Source: an uncultured bacterium (lineage in GTDB: Bacteria; Cyanobacteriota; Vampirovibrionia; Gastranaerophilales; Gastranaerophilaceae). Taken from it: a stretch of DNA of 14,459 nt. Shown one piece after another: positions 1 through 6,851 of the stretch (its first letter is position 1; every line of letters begins with the position of its first letter). The stretch lies in assembly GCA_900553205.1 (NCBI GenBank), contig USCK01000034.1:1-14459 (forward strand), given 5' to 3'. Both the position numbers and the translations under genes were made by a program. Below the pieces are notes generated by a model, which was given only the letters and a program-made list of their open reading frames with translations, made no database searches and had not been told where the DNA came from.

Positions 1-250
1 CAGATACTGAGGTCAAGATTTTAAAAATATCTCTGGTTTCTTTTTGCATAAAGCCACACAAAAGCATTGTATCTTCTTTATGAATTAAAGATGTAAAAAT
101 TTTTATTTCAGAACCTATTTCTGGAGCCAAGCTATAGTCTATTTCAGGCACCTCTGTTCTATACCCGATACCATTGATATCTACGACTAAATAATAACCT
201 GTTTGAGTAGAAATCTTATCAGCTAATATCCCTTTTAAATACTCAAACAT
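1..250 (-). CDS. ruvA: Holliday junction branch-migration protein RuvA, N-terminal part (cut by window edge)
   Basis: RuvA binds four-way DNA junctions and recruits the RuvB motor for branch migration in recombination and repair. The first 83 residues are present, and the gene runs off the left end. The visible part is the N-terminal OB-fold (domain I): it begins MFEYLKGILADK, continues with VDINGIGYRTEVP, and has the IHKEDTMLLCGF strand followed by the start of the first helix-hairpin-helix region (ETRDIFKILTSVS). The start is ATG at 250-248, preceded by an AAGGAG ribosome-binding site. The ATG four bases upstream hits a stop after three codons, so it is not used. The start lies 16 bp inside the end of dxr, so the two are probably translated from one mRNA. 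The identification rests on strong motif similarity; helicase partner RuvB is not in view. Confidence 0.9.
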   Translation of the reverse strand, partial: MFEYLKGILADKISTQTGYYLVVDINGIGYRTEVPEIDYSLAPEIGSEIKIFTSLIHKEDTMLLCGFMQKETRDIFKILTSVS

Positions 251-1383
251 CCATGTCTCCTTGATATTAATTCATTTGTTTTTATTCTGACCTCTTTATC
301 AATCTCAAAAATTTCATCTATTGACGGAGATTTTACTTTTTCAAACTCATTATAAATATCTTCCGTTAATTGATAAATATCATACAATTTAATTTGTCCT
401 TTCAAGAAAGCAAATACTGATTCTTCATCAGCAGCATTAAGAACAACTGTAGCAGAACCACCCTCTCTGCCTGCAGAATACGCAAGATTTAAGAACTTAA
501 ATTTGTTATAATCTGGTTTTTCAAAATCCAATCTTGCAATCTCTGAAAAGCTGAAAGATTTTGATTTGATACCCTCAAATCTGTCAGGATAACAAATTGC
601 ATACTGAATAGGAATATGCATACTAGGTAAGCCTATTTGAGCAATAACACTACCATCAACATATTCAATCGCTGAATGTACAATACTTTGAGGGTGAATT
701 ACAACATCAATATCATCATAATTCATATTGAACAAATGATGAGCTTCGATAACCTCTAGCCCTTTATTCATCAAGGTTGCACTATCTACAGTAATCTTTC
801 GTCCCATATTCCAACGAGGGTGAGCAAGAGCCTGTTCAACAGTAGCGTTTTTCATATCCTCAATAGTTTTATGCAAGAATGGTCCACCTGATGCAGTAAT
901 TATGAGTTTTGATACTTGAGAAATATCTTTTATACATTGGTGAATAGCACAATGTTCACTATCAACAGGAATAATTGCAACTCCATTATCTTTAGCAGCT
1001 TTCATCACGATATCTCCTGCCATAACAAGTGTTTCTTTGTTTGCAAGTGCGATATTGATGCCATTCTTGATAGCAGTAAGCGTTGGTTTTAAGCCAATTT
1101 TACCTGAGCAAGCCATAAGTATAATATCATTTTGCTTGTCAGAGCAGATAGCCTCTAATCCTTCTGCGCCTGTCAAAACTTTATCACAACCAATAACCTT
1201 ATCAGCATCTTTTGATACGCTGACATATTTTGGTTTAAATTTTGCGATTTGTTCGTTTATTTTATCTATATTTGAACCTGCAGCCAAAGCTACGATTTCA
1301 AATTTGTTTCCAAGTTTTTCAATAACTTCTAAGGCTTGTGTACCGATAGAACCGGTAGAGCCGATAATACTTATCCTCTTCAT
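235..1383 (-). CDS. dxr: 1-deoxy-D-xylulose 5-phosphate reductoisomerase (DXR, IspC)
   Basis: This cytoplasmic enzyme converts 1-deoxyxylulose 5-phosphate to 2-C-methylerythritol 4-phosphate with NADPH and a divalent metal, the committed step of the non-mevalonate isoprenoid pathway. At 382 aa it is close to the usual length of about 390-400. It has the N-terminal NADPH-binding GSTGSIGTQ (8-16), NKETLVMAG (115-123), PVDSEH (139-144), TASGGPF (163-169), and the active-site block HPRWNMGRKITVDSATLMNK (188-207) followed by GLEVIEAHHLF. The expected metal ligands D141, E143 and E210 are all present. The ATG at 1383 begins right at the first beta strand. No Shine-Dalgarno precedes it, and a good promoter ends 9 nt upstream, so the message may be leaderless. 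It overlaps ruvA by 16 bp; rseP, a common partner elsewhere, is not adjacent. Confidence 0.97.
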   Translation of the reverse strand: MKRISIIGSTGSIGTQALEVIEKLGNKFEIVALAAGSNIDKINEQIAKFKPKYVSVSKDADKVIGCDKVLTGAEGLEAICSDKQNDIILMACSGKIGLKPTLTAIKNGINIALANKETLVMAGDIVMKAAKDNGVAIIPVDSEHCAIHQCIKDISQVSKLIITASGGPFLHKTIEDMKNATVEQALAHPRWNMGRKITVDSATLMNKGLEVIEAHHLFNMNYDDIDVVIHPQSIVHSAIEYVDGSVIAQIGLPSMHIPIQYAICYPDRFEGIKSKSFSFSEIARLDFEKPDYNKFKFLNLAYSAGREGGSATVVLNAADEESVFAFLKGQIKLYDIYQLTEDIYNEFEKVKSPSIDEIFEIDKEVRIKTNELISRRHGCLSI

Positions 1384-1392
1384 AATAATTTA

Positions 1393-1420
1393 ATTATATC
1401 CTAAATACGCTATATGACAA
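1393..1420 (-). promoter_or_regulatory. Predicted sigma-70-type promoter for dxr-ruvA
   Basis: Read on the minus strand: TTGTCA (1420-1415), a 16-bp spacer, then perfect TATAAT (1398-1393). The expected transcription start is near 1386, three bases before the dxr ATG at 1383. The promoter sits in the 40-bp gap just after the bioA stop, so dxr and ruvA can be expressed separately from the biotin genes. Seen by inspection only. Confidence 0.6.
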
Positions 1421-1423
1421 TTT

Positions 1424-2773
1424 CTATTGATTTGATAAAACTTCATTTGCACATTCAACAGCAACATCTGTCACAAAATCCATATCATTTTCATCAATAA
1501 TTAATGGTGGATTGAAATAAATTACATCACCTAAAGGTCTTAACAATACACCTTTTTTCAGAGCTTTTTTATAAATTTGATATCCTAATCTTAATTTTGA
1601 ATCAAACGGAGTTTTTGTTTTAGTATCTTTTACCAATTCTATAGCATTAACAAGTCCGATATCTCTGATATCACCAACATTTGAAACCTTAGAGAACTTT
1701 TCTTTTATCATCTTATTAAACACAACTGCTTTTTTATTGGCATTTTCAATGATATGTTCATCATCTAAGATATTCAAGACTTCTATACCTGCAGAACACC
1801 CTAAAGGATTACCTGCGTAAGTATGACTGTGCATAAAAGCTTTGCCTTCCAAATAATCGGCATAAAAAGCATCATAAATTTTTTGAGTTGTTATAGCAAT
1901 TGACATTGGCATATAACCACCTGTCAAACCTTTTGAAATACACATTATATCAGGAGAAACACCTGCATGGTCAAAAGCAAACATTTTCCCTGTTCTACCA
2001 TAACCTGTTGCGATTTCATCAGCGATTAAATGAACATTATACTTATCACAGATTTCTCTAAGTTTTTTAAGATATACAGGTGAATATATTTTCATACCCG
2101 CAGAACCTTGTAACAACGGCTCTACAATCATGCCTGCAGTTTCGTTGCCATATTTTTCAAAACTTTTTTCAGCCTTTTCAAAACATTCGGCATTACAAGT
2201 TTTGCAATTCTTACCGTAAGGACATCTATAACAATCAGGGCCATCTATCCTGATGACATCAAGTAACAATGGTTTATACAATTTTGTATATAAATCACAA
2301 TCACCAACGGCTAGAGCTGCAAGAGTTTCACCATGATAAGCATCTGTCAAAGCCATAAATCTTGTTTTTTGAGGATTACCTGTTTGCATATGATATTGAA
2401 AACTCATTTTTAAAGCCATTTCAACAGCAGCAGAACCATTATCAGCAAAATTAAACTTGCATAATCCTTTTGGAATCTTATTCATTAATTTTTGACACAA
2501 TGTAATCGCAGTTTTATGTGTAAAATTCGCAAAAATTACATGTTCTAAAGTATCTAATTGCTTTTTTATCGCATTATTAATTCTCGGGTGACAATGTCCC
2601 AAAAGATTACACCACCAAGAACTCACAACATCTTTATAACAATTTCCATCTATATCATATATATTTATACCTTTTGCATGGTCAACTACAATAGGTGGAA
2701 GTTCCTCATAGTCCTTCATTTGAGAACATGGGTGCCATACATACTTTAAATCTTCTTCTTGCCAATTATTCAT
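1424..2773 (-). CDS. bioA: Adenosylmethionine-8-amino-7-oxononanoate aminotransferase (DAPA synthase)
   Basis: BioA is a PLP-dependent class III aminotransferase that makes 7,8-diaminopelargonate (DAPA) from KAPA, with S-adenosylmethionine as the usual amino donor, in biotin synthesis. The 449 aa are full length for the family. Visible hallmarks are the N-terminal VWHPCSQM (12-19), SSWWCNLLGHCHP (51-63), the cofactor region FADNGSAAVEMA (109-120), YHGET (146-150), ADEIATGYGRTG (251-262) with the PLP aspartate D252, and the Schiff-base lysine K281 in SKGLTGGYMP. A cysteine cluster (C181, C184, C190, C193, C197) occupies a loop that is cysteine-rich in some BioA branches. The start follows a good AAGGAA ribosome-binding site. 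It lies 1 bp downstream of bioD, whose product uses BioA's product. An amino donor other than SAM (lysine, as in BioK) cannot be excluded from sequence alone. Confidence 0.96.
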   Translation of the reverse strand: MNNWQEEDLKYVWHPCSQMKDYEELPPIVVDHAKGINIYDIDGNCYKDVVSSWWCNLLGHCHPRINNAIKKQLDTLEHVIFANFTHKTAITLCQKLMNKIPKGLCKFNFADNGSAAVEMALKMSFQYHMQTGNPQKTRFMALTDAYHGETLAALAVGDCDLYTKLYKPLLLDVIRIDGPDCYRCPYGKNCKTCNAECFEKAEKSFEKYGNETAGMIVEPLLQGSAGMKIYSPVYLKKLREICDKYNVHLIADEIATGYGRTGKMFAFDHAGVSPDIMCISKGLTGGYMPMSIAITTQKIYDAFYADYLEGKAFMHSHTYAGNPLGCSAGIEVLNILDDEHIIENANKKAVVFNKMIKEKFSKVSNVGDIRDIGLVNAIELVKDTKTKTPFDSKLRLGYQIYKKALKKGVLLRPLGDVIYFNPPLIIDENDMDFVTDVAVECANEVLSNQ

Positions 2774-2774
2774 T

Positions 2775-3443
2775 TTACACTTCCTTAAAAATATTTGTAT
2801 TTATTTCTATATCTGAATCGTTACGCTTTACTTTTGCTATAACTTTTAGACCTGTTAAATCTTCTATAACCTTTTTATTATCTTCATACATAAAATCATC
2901 TTGATAATTATTTAGGATAATACCTTCTATATTTATTCCTCGATTTTTTATATATTCAACTGTTAAAAGTACCGAATTAATTGTTCCCAACCCACCATCA
3001 GCAACAATTACAACTCCACAATTCAAATCTTGTATCAAATTATACATAAGATAATTATTCTCAAGATTTATTGGACAGGTTATTCCTCCAGCACCTTCTA
3101 TTAAAAGATACTCATACTCTTGTTTTTTTTGTTCAAAATCTTTTAAAATTTTATTCTTATCAATTTTTATTCCAAGTCTTTCCGCAGCAAGATGTGGAGA
3201 AACTGCTTCTTCAAAACAATAAGAAAGACAATCCATAGGTTTGCAATCTAAATGAGCCGTTTCTACAACATGCCTGCAATCACCAGGAACAAGCTCATTT
3301 CCTTCTTTTATTGCACCACTTAACACAGGTTTAAAATACCCACAATTCAACCCTGCTTCTCTCATTTTTTTTACGACTAACCCTGATATGTATGTTTTTC
3401 CGATATCAGTTCCTGTAGCCGTAAAAAATATACATTTAGTCAT
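2775..3443 (-). CDS. bioD: Dethiobiotin synthetase
   Basis: BioD closes the ureido ring of DAPA with CO2 and ATP to give dethiobiotin, the step after BioA. At 222 aa it has the usual size. The P-loop is TATGTDIGKT (8-17, K16). It is followed by GYFKPVLSG and the EGAGGI segment that lies near the substrate and metal site. An ATG at 3443-3441 begins MTKCIFFTATG, which fits the family N-terminus. A GGGAG ribosome-binding site (3458-3454) is 10 nt upstream, and both lie inside a perfect inverted repeat described separately. bioA follows after 1 bp, so the pair is clearly co-transcribed. bioB, bioF and the pimelate-forming genes are not in this window. Confidence 0.95.
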   Translation of the reverse strand: MTKCIFFTATGTDIGKTYISGLVVKKMREAGLNCGYFKPVLSGAIKEGNELVPGDCRHVVETAHLDCKPMDCLSYCFEEAVSPHLAAERLGIKIDKNKILKDFEQKKQEYEYLLIEGAGGITCPINLENNYLMYNLIQDLNCGVVIVADGGLGTINSVLLTVEYIKNRGINIEGIILNNYQDDFMYEDNKKVIEDLTGLKVIAKVKRNDSDIEINTNIFKEV

Positions 3444-3471
3444 ATAATTTTAACTCCCAAGAAAATTATAT
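3442..3471 (-). promoter_or_regulatory. Inverted repeat with possible extended -10 promoter at the bioD start
   Basis: The trkH-bioD gap carries two perfect complementary 10-bp arms, 3442-3451 and 3462-3471, around a 10-nt centre. On the minus strand the upstream arm contains TATAAT (3470-3465) preceded by TG one base away, a complete extended -10 motif; no good -35 is seen. The centre holds the GGGAG ribosome-binding site, and the downstream arm ends on the first two bases of the bioD ATG. It could act as an operator for a separate bioD-bioA promoter. In a read-through trkH-bioD mRNA it could instead be an A-U hairpin covering the start codon. It does not resemble the known BirA operators. 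No biotin-related regulator is identified here. Confidence 0.45.
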
Positions 3472-3474
3472 CAC

Positions 3475-4944
3475 TTAATCAATTTTGAAGTTATAAAAAT
3501 CTTTTTCTAAAAATACTAAGAACGGAATCAACTCAAGACGTCCTATCAACATATTGAATGTTAGTATTAACTTTGAAGAATTATGCAAAGATTCAAAATT
3601 AGACATTGGACCTGTAGAGTGACCAAACGCTGGTCCAATATTACCAATAGCTGAAACGGGTGCTGAGATACCAATTATAAAATTATGCTCAATAAGAGTT
3701 ATTAGTACTATTGAGATAAATGTTATTCCAAAATAAAACATAAAGAATGTTATCGTTTGAGTAAGTACATCTTTTTGAATAATAGTATCGTTTATTTTGA
3801 TATTCAATATTGCGTTCGGGTGTAGAATCTTTTTTAACTCAACCTTCATTATCTTATACAACAATATCCATCTAACAATTTTTATACCACCACCTGTCGA
3901 ACTCGCACAAGCACCAGTAAACATTGTCAAAAAGAGTAATATTTGAGTTGAAAAATCCCAATGAGTATAATCACTACTTGCACTTCCTGTTGATGTCATA
4001 AGAGATATTACTTGATATGCACCATTTGTTATTGAATCAAATATACTAAAATGGTCATTCAAAAATAACGATGTCGCAACAAGAATTATAAACCCCGCAG
4101 AAACCCCAAAATAAACCCTAAATTCTTCATTTTTCCACATTAAAAACGGGTTTAATTTTGAATAAGCTCTATGTTGTAAGTTAAAACTTGAACCTGCAAG
4201 AAACATAAAGAATAGTACAATCCAAGTTATATAATTTGAATGATATCCCATAATACTATCCGGATTTGGAGAAAATCCGCCAGCAGCAACAGTTGATAAA
4301 CTATTACAAATCGAATCAAACACAGGCATGCCAGCTACACTTAAACAAACTATCTCCAACAATGTTAATCCTGCATAGACAACCCATAAAGAAGATGCCG
4401 TACTTCTAATTCTAGGTGTAAACTTATCCTCAGTAGGCCCTGGAGCTTCTGCAAAAAACATTTGACGACCTGCAACAGCAAATTGTGGCAATATAGCTAT
4501 AAACAAGACAATAATCCCCATACCACCTAGCCATTGAGTAAAGCTTCGCCAAAACATAATTGCGTGAGGATAATTAAAATGTGTAAGAATTGTAGCTCCT
4601 GTTGTTGTAATCCCTGATACTGATTCAAACAAAGCATCATATATTGACAAACCGTAAAAAGTATAAGGTATTCCAGCTATAATCCCGGCTAATACCCAAG
4701 ATATTGTAACAATAAAAAGTCCTTCACTCTTTTTAATGTCATTGAGATTTTTTATTTCACCTTTTAAAATACTTAATTTTTGTAAAATATAACCTGTAGA
4801 AATCGCTAAGATTGAGGTCAACAAAAAAGGCAACATGGATTGATACTCTTTATAAATCAAAGAAACAACTATGGGTATGCAAACCAAAAGCCCAAAATAT
4901 GTCATTGTTAAGCCAAAACTGTATGCAAGATATCTAAATCTCAT
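3475..4944 (-). CDS. trkH: Trk/Ktr-type potassium uptake protein, membrane subunit TrkH
   Basis: This is the ion-conducting membrane subunit of a Trk potassium transporter. The 489 residues form a hydrophobic protein with the family's four repeated membrane-pore-membrane units. The four pore loops can be read: SGITTTGATIL (110-120), STVAAGGFSP (217-226), MTSTGSAS (316-323) and AIGNIGPAFG (432-441). Each keeps the key glycine of the selectivity filter. The TrkH hallmark GACASSTGGGIK (344-355) and the C-terminal MLIGRLELIP (465-474) are also clear. The start has a strong AAGGGGA ribosome-binding site. It overlaps trkA by 4 bp (ATGA), so the regulatory and pore subunits are translationally coupled. 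The TrkH name is favoured over KtrB because the cytoplasmic partner is the long, two-domain TrkA type. Confidence 0.95.
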   Translation of the reverse strand: MRFRYLAYSFGLTMTYFGLLVCIPIVVSLIYKEYQSMLPFLLTSILAISTGYILQKLSILKGEIKNLNDIKKSEGLFIVTISWVLAGIIAGIPYTFYGLSIYDALFESVSGITTTGATILTHFNYPHAIMFWRSFTQWLGGMGIIVLFIAILPQFAVAGRQMFFAEAPGPTEDKFTPRIRSTASSLWVVYAGLTLLEIVCLSVAGMPVFDSICNSLSTVAAGGFSPNPDSIMGYHSNYITWIVLFFMFLAGSSFNLQHRAYSKLNPFLMWKNEEFRVYFGVSAGFIILVATSLFLNDHFSIFDSITNGAYQVISLMTSTGSASSDYTHWDFSTQILLFLTMFTGACASSTGGGIKIVRWILLYKIMKVELKKILHPNAILNIKINDTIIQKDVLTQTITFFMFYFGITFISIVLITLIEHNFIIGISAPVSAIGNIGPAFGHSTGPMSNFESLHNSSKLILTFNMLIGRLELIPFLVFLEKDFYNFKID

Positions 4945-6284
4945 CTTATCCCCTTAAAAAAATTCTTTATAACAGGAGCATTTGTATTTGTTGTGAATAT
5001 GATTAGATTATCTTGTTTCATTATCAAAGTATCCCCTTTAGGAATAATAACCTTATTTCTACGTTGGATAATTCCAACAATCGCTCTTGCCGGCATGTGC
5101 AAGTCTTTTATTTTAACTTCTTCAAAGCTTTCAGGAACAATTATTTCTAAAACTTCGCCTTGTCCCTGTTCAACGGTTGCTAAAATATCAATATTTGTTT
5201 CATATAAGTCATTTTTAACTTCATTTAACGCAGCATTGTTAGGTGAAACAGCAACGTCTATACCAACTTTTTCAAACAAAGGAATGTTCAAGTTTTGTGA
5301 AACTCTTGAGACAACCCTTTTTACACCTAACTGTTTAACAAGCAAAGAGCATAGTAAATTCTTTTCATCATTATTAGTTACACTAACCACAACATCAGAT
5401 TCATTAACTTCTTCTTCGTTTAAAAGTGACAAGTTTGTGCCATCACCGTTTATTACCAAAGTATTTGATAACTCTTGAGCGATTTTTTCACACCTTTGTA
5501 TATTTTTTTCTATAATCTTTGTTTTAATTTTGATTTCTTCTAAATTTTTAGCAAGCATCAAACCAATACTTCCACCACCAATTATTGATACGGATTTTAC
5601 AAACCCTTTTTCGTGAAAAAATGTACCAGCTAATTTGTCTAAAGCATGAGATAATCCCATAAAAATAACTTTGTCATCTTTTTCAAAAACAGTATCACCT
5701 GTAGGTATTGATAATTCACTATTTCTCGTTATACCTACAATAATTGTATCTGAAGGGAATGCACATTCTTTGATTTTTTGGTTTACTAGAACTGAATTCT
5801 CTTTGATTTTATATTCTAACAATCTAGCTTTACCATCTGCAAAGTTTTCAACATCAAGAGCTTGAGCAACTGTAATCGTTCTAAATATTTCTTGAGTAAG
5901 TAATTCATCTGGCCAAATCACATAATCTATAAAAATATCAGCACATGGATATTCCGAATCCTTTGAACCAAGAGTTGCTTTGTATTCTTCTTTACTTACA
6001 AAACAAATTGTTTTTATCCCTGAAACCCTTTTTGCAGACAAACAAGCAACAATATTAACCTCATCTAAATCAGTACAGGCTAAAAATATATCAGCATTTT
6101 TAATGTCTGCTTGCTTAAGTGTTTCTATGTTAGAAGCATTTCCTGCAACAAATCCGATATCTAGTTTATTAAAATCTTTTGTGATGTTTTCTTCTTTGTC
6201 AATAATTATGACATCATGGTCCTCAAAGAACTCAGTTGCGATAAGACACCCTAATTCTGTCGCACCAAATATTATAATTTTCAT
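4941..6284 (-). CDS. trkA: Trk system potassium uptake protein TrkA (two RCK domains)
   Basis: TrkA is the peripheral cytoplasmic regulator that binds nucleotides and gates TrkH. The 447 aa show the expected duplication RCK_N-RCK_C-RCK_N-RCK_C. The first Rossmann fold covers residues 1-120, with the acidic ribose-binding residue D29 and GNASNIETLKQADI (48-61). RCK_C is at about 145-225. The second Rossmann fold begins at SIIGGGSIG (233-241), with GDGTNLSLL (280-288), and the final RCK_C is at about 370-445. The second fold has a canonical GGGSIG loop. In the first fold it reads GATELG, so the middle glycine is replaced by threonine. The ATG at 6284 begins right at the first beta strand. There is no ribosome-binding site, and a promoter -10 lies 7 nt upstream, pointing to a leaderless mRNA. 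It is first gene of the trkA-trkH-bioD-bioA run. Confidence 0.95.
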   Translation of the reverse strand: MKIIIFGATELGCLIATEFFEDHDVIIIDKEENITKDFNKLDIGFVAGNASNIETLKQADIKNADIFLACTDLDEVNIVACLSAKRVSGIKTICFVSKEEYKATLGSKDSEYPCADIFIDYVIWPDELLTQEIFRTITVAQALDVENFADGKARLLEYKIKENSVLVNQKIKECAFPSDTIIVGITRNSELSIPTGDTVFEKDDKVIFMGLSHALDKLAGTFFHEKGFVKSVSIIGGGSIGLMLAKNLEEIKIKTKIIEKNIQRCEKIAQELSNTLVINGDGTNLSLLNEEEVNESDVVVSVTNNDEKNLLCSLLVKQLGVKRVVSRVSQNLNIPLFEKVGIDVAVSPNNAALNEVKNDLYETNIDILATVEQGQGEVLEIIVPESFEEVKIKDLHMPARAIVGIIQRRNKVIIPKGDTLIMKQDNLIIFTTNTNAPVIKNFFKGIR

Positions 6285-6291
6285 GCCTATG

Positions 6292-6320
6292 AATATACTT
6301 CAACTCATACTAGAAGTCAA
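6292..6320 (-). promoter_or_regulatory. Predicted promoter for the trkA operon
   Basis: Minus strand: TTGACT (6320-6315), a 17-bp spacer, TATATT (6297-6292). Standard spacing puts transcription start at 6285 or 6284, that is on or one base before the A of the trkA ATG. A weaker alternative (TTGTTA, 16 bp, TATAGA) lies further upstream and would give a short leader still lacking a ribosome-binding site. Confidence 0.6.
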
Positions 6321-6375
6321 TCCAGAATCTATATAACAACAATGCTCTTTAACAAAACTCAATCTTATTAATTTA

Positions 6376-6404
6376 TTACCAATTTATACTATTATATAGA
6401 TAAT
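6376..6404 (+). promoter_or_regulatory. Predicted promoter upstream of the mini-ORF
   Basis: TTACCA (6376-6381), a 17-bp spacer, GATAAT (6399-6404); start expected near 6411. It is about 120 bp upstream of the promoter of the right operon and would produce a transcript that begins with the 14-codon ORF at 6426. No GC-rich terminator lies between them, so it may also read into the operon. Confidence 0.4.
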
Positions 6405-6425
6405 AATTTTTTTAATGAGGTTTTA

Positions 6426-6470
6426 ATGTCTAGATTAAGCGAACGTATTGAAAACTTTAAAAAATCTTAA
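6426..6470 (+). CDS. Possible 14-residue leader peptide or remnant of a gene start
   Basis: An ATG with a well-placed GAGG ribosome-binding site (6417-6420, 5 nt away) opens a frame reading MSRLSERIENFKKS and then TAA. A promoter-like sequence precedes it. The charged, amphipathic peptide looks more like the first helix of a larger cytoplasmic protein than a typical attenuator peptide. It vaguely recalls the N-termini of nucleotidyltransferase substrate-binding (HI0074-like) proteins. That is an impression, not a match. Nothing in the following frames continues it convincingly. It could be a real micro-protein, a leader peptide for the downstream operon, or the surviving start of a deleted gene. 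Confidence 0.25.
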   Translation: MSRLSERIENFKKS

Positions 6471-6503
6471 ACTGCTCTAACATAATATTGCATTAACTAC
6501 CCC

Positions 6504-6532
6504 TTCACAATATGCACTAATTGTTGTACAAT
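6504..6532 (+). promoter_or_regulatory. Predicted main promoter of the eight-gene plus-strand operon
   Basis: TTCACA (6504-6509), a 17-bp spacer, TACAAT (6527-6532), with transcription start expected near 6539. This gives a leader of about 19 nt that contains AAGGAG (6545-6550) 7 nt before the ATG at 6558. It is the best promoter candidate on this strand. Confidence 0.6.
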
Positions 6533-6557
6533 AAATCTAAAAATAAGGAGCTTTTAA

Positions 6558-6848
6558 ATGAGCGATGATAAAGTTGTACGCTTAGGCGAAAAAAAGGAGA
6601 AGCATCTCCACAAAGAACGTAAATCGGAGCCAACTCTGCGAGAAGACGGAAGCGATATAAACGAGCCTGTTTATTGCAGTTTTTGTGGACGTCCTAATTC
6701 ACAAGTCGTAAAAATGGTAAAAGGCCCAGGGGTCAATATTTGCTCTGAGTGCACAATGATTGCCGTACAGTATTTAATATTAAACGATAGGATGCCATCA
6801 GCAGAAGCACAAGCTATTTTAGATGCTTTCTGGGGCAAATGCAGGTGA
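6558..6848 (+). CDS. Stand-alone ClpX-type C4 zinc-binding domain protein
   Basis: A 96-aa protein whose core (38-75) is the zinc-binding domain of the ClpX unfoldase: C40-x2-C43, then 18 residues, C62-x2-C65. The context YCSFCGRPNSQV...GPGVNICSEC is the same arrangement as at the ClpX N-terminus, with the same spacing as in E. coli ClpX. In ClpX this domain dimerises and binds adaptors and some substrates. Here there is no AAA+ module: the protein ends about 30 residues later. A charged, lysine/glutamate-rich N-terminal tail of about 35 residues is probably disordered. The start is supported by AAGGAG and the promoter just upstream. It is first gene of the operon, 3 bp before the 530-aa protein. 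Roles as an adaptor, a competitor or an unrelated zinc-ribbon protein are all possible; no function is demonstrated. Confidence 0.85.
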   Translation: MSDDKVVRLGEKKEKHLHKERKSEPTLREDGSDINEPVYCSFCGRPNSQVVKMVKGPGVNICSECTMIAVQYLILNDRMPSAEAQAILDAFWGKCR

Positions 6849-6851
6849 TAA

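Noticed and set aside
1037..1393. 118-codon plus-strand frame opposite the start of dxr
   Set aside because: Hydrophobic antisense shadow of dxr; no ribosome-binding site or family resemblance.
3442..3471. BirA operator in front of bioD
   Set aside because: The arms are ATATAATTTT-type and the spacing is 10 bp; known BirA sites have TTGTnAAC-type arms with longer spacing.
4993..5478. 161-codon open frame on the plus strand inside trkA
   Set aside because: It is antisense to a conserved, full-length trkA and has no recognisable motif.
5980..6336. 118-codon plus-strand frame over the trkA start and its promoter
   Set aside because: Antisense to the conserved N-terminal Rossmann fold of TrkA, no motif of its own.
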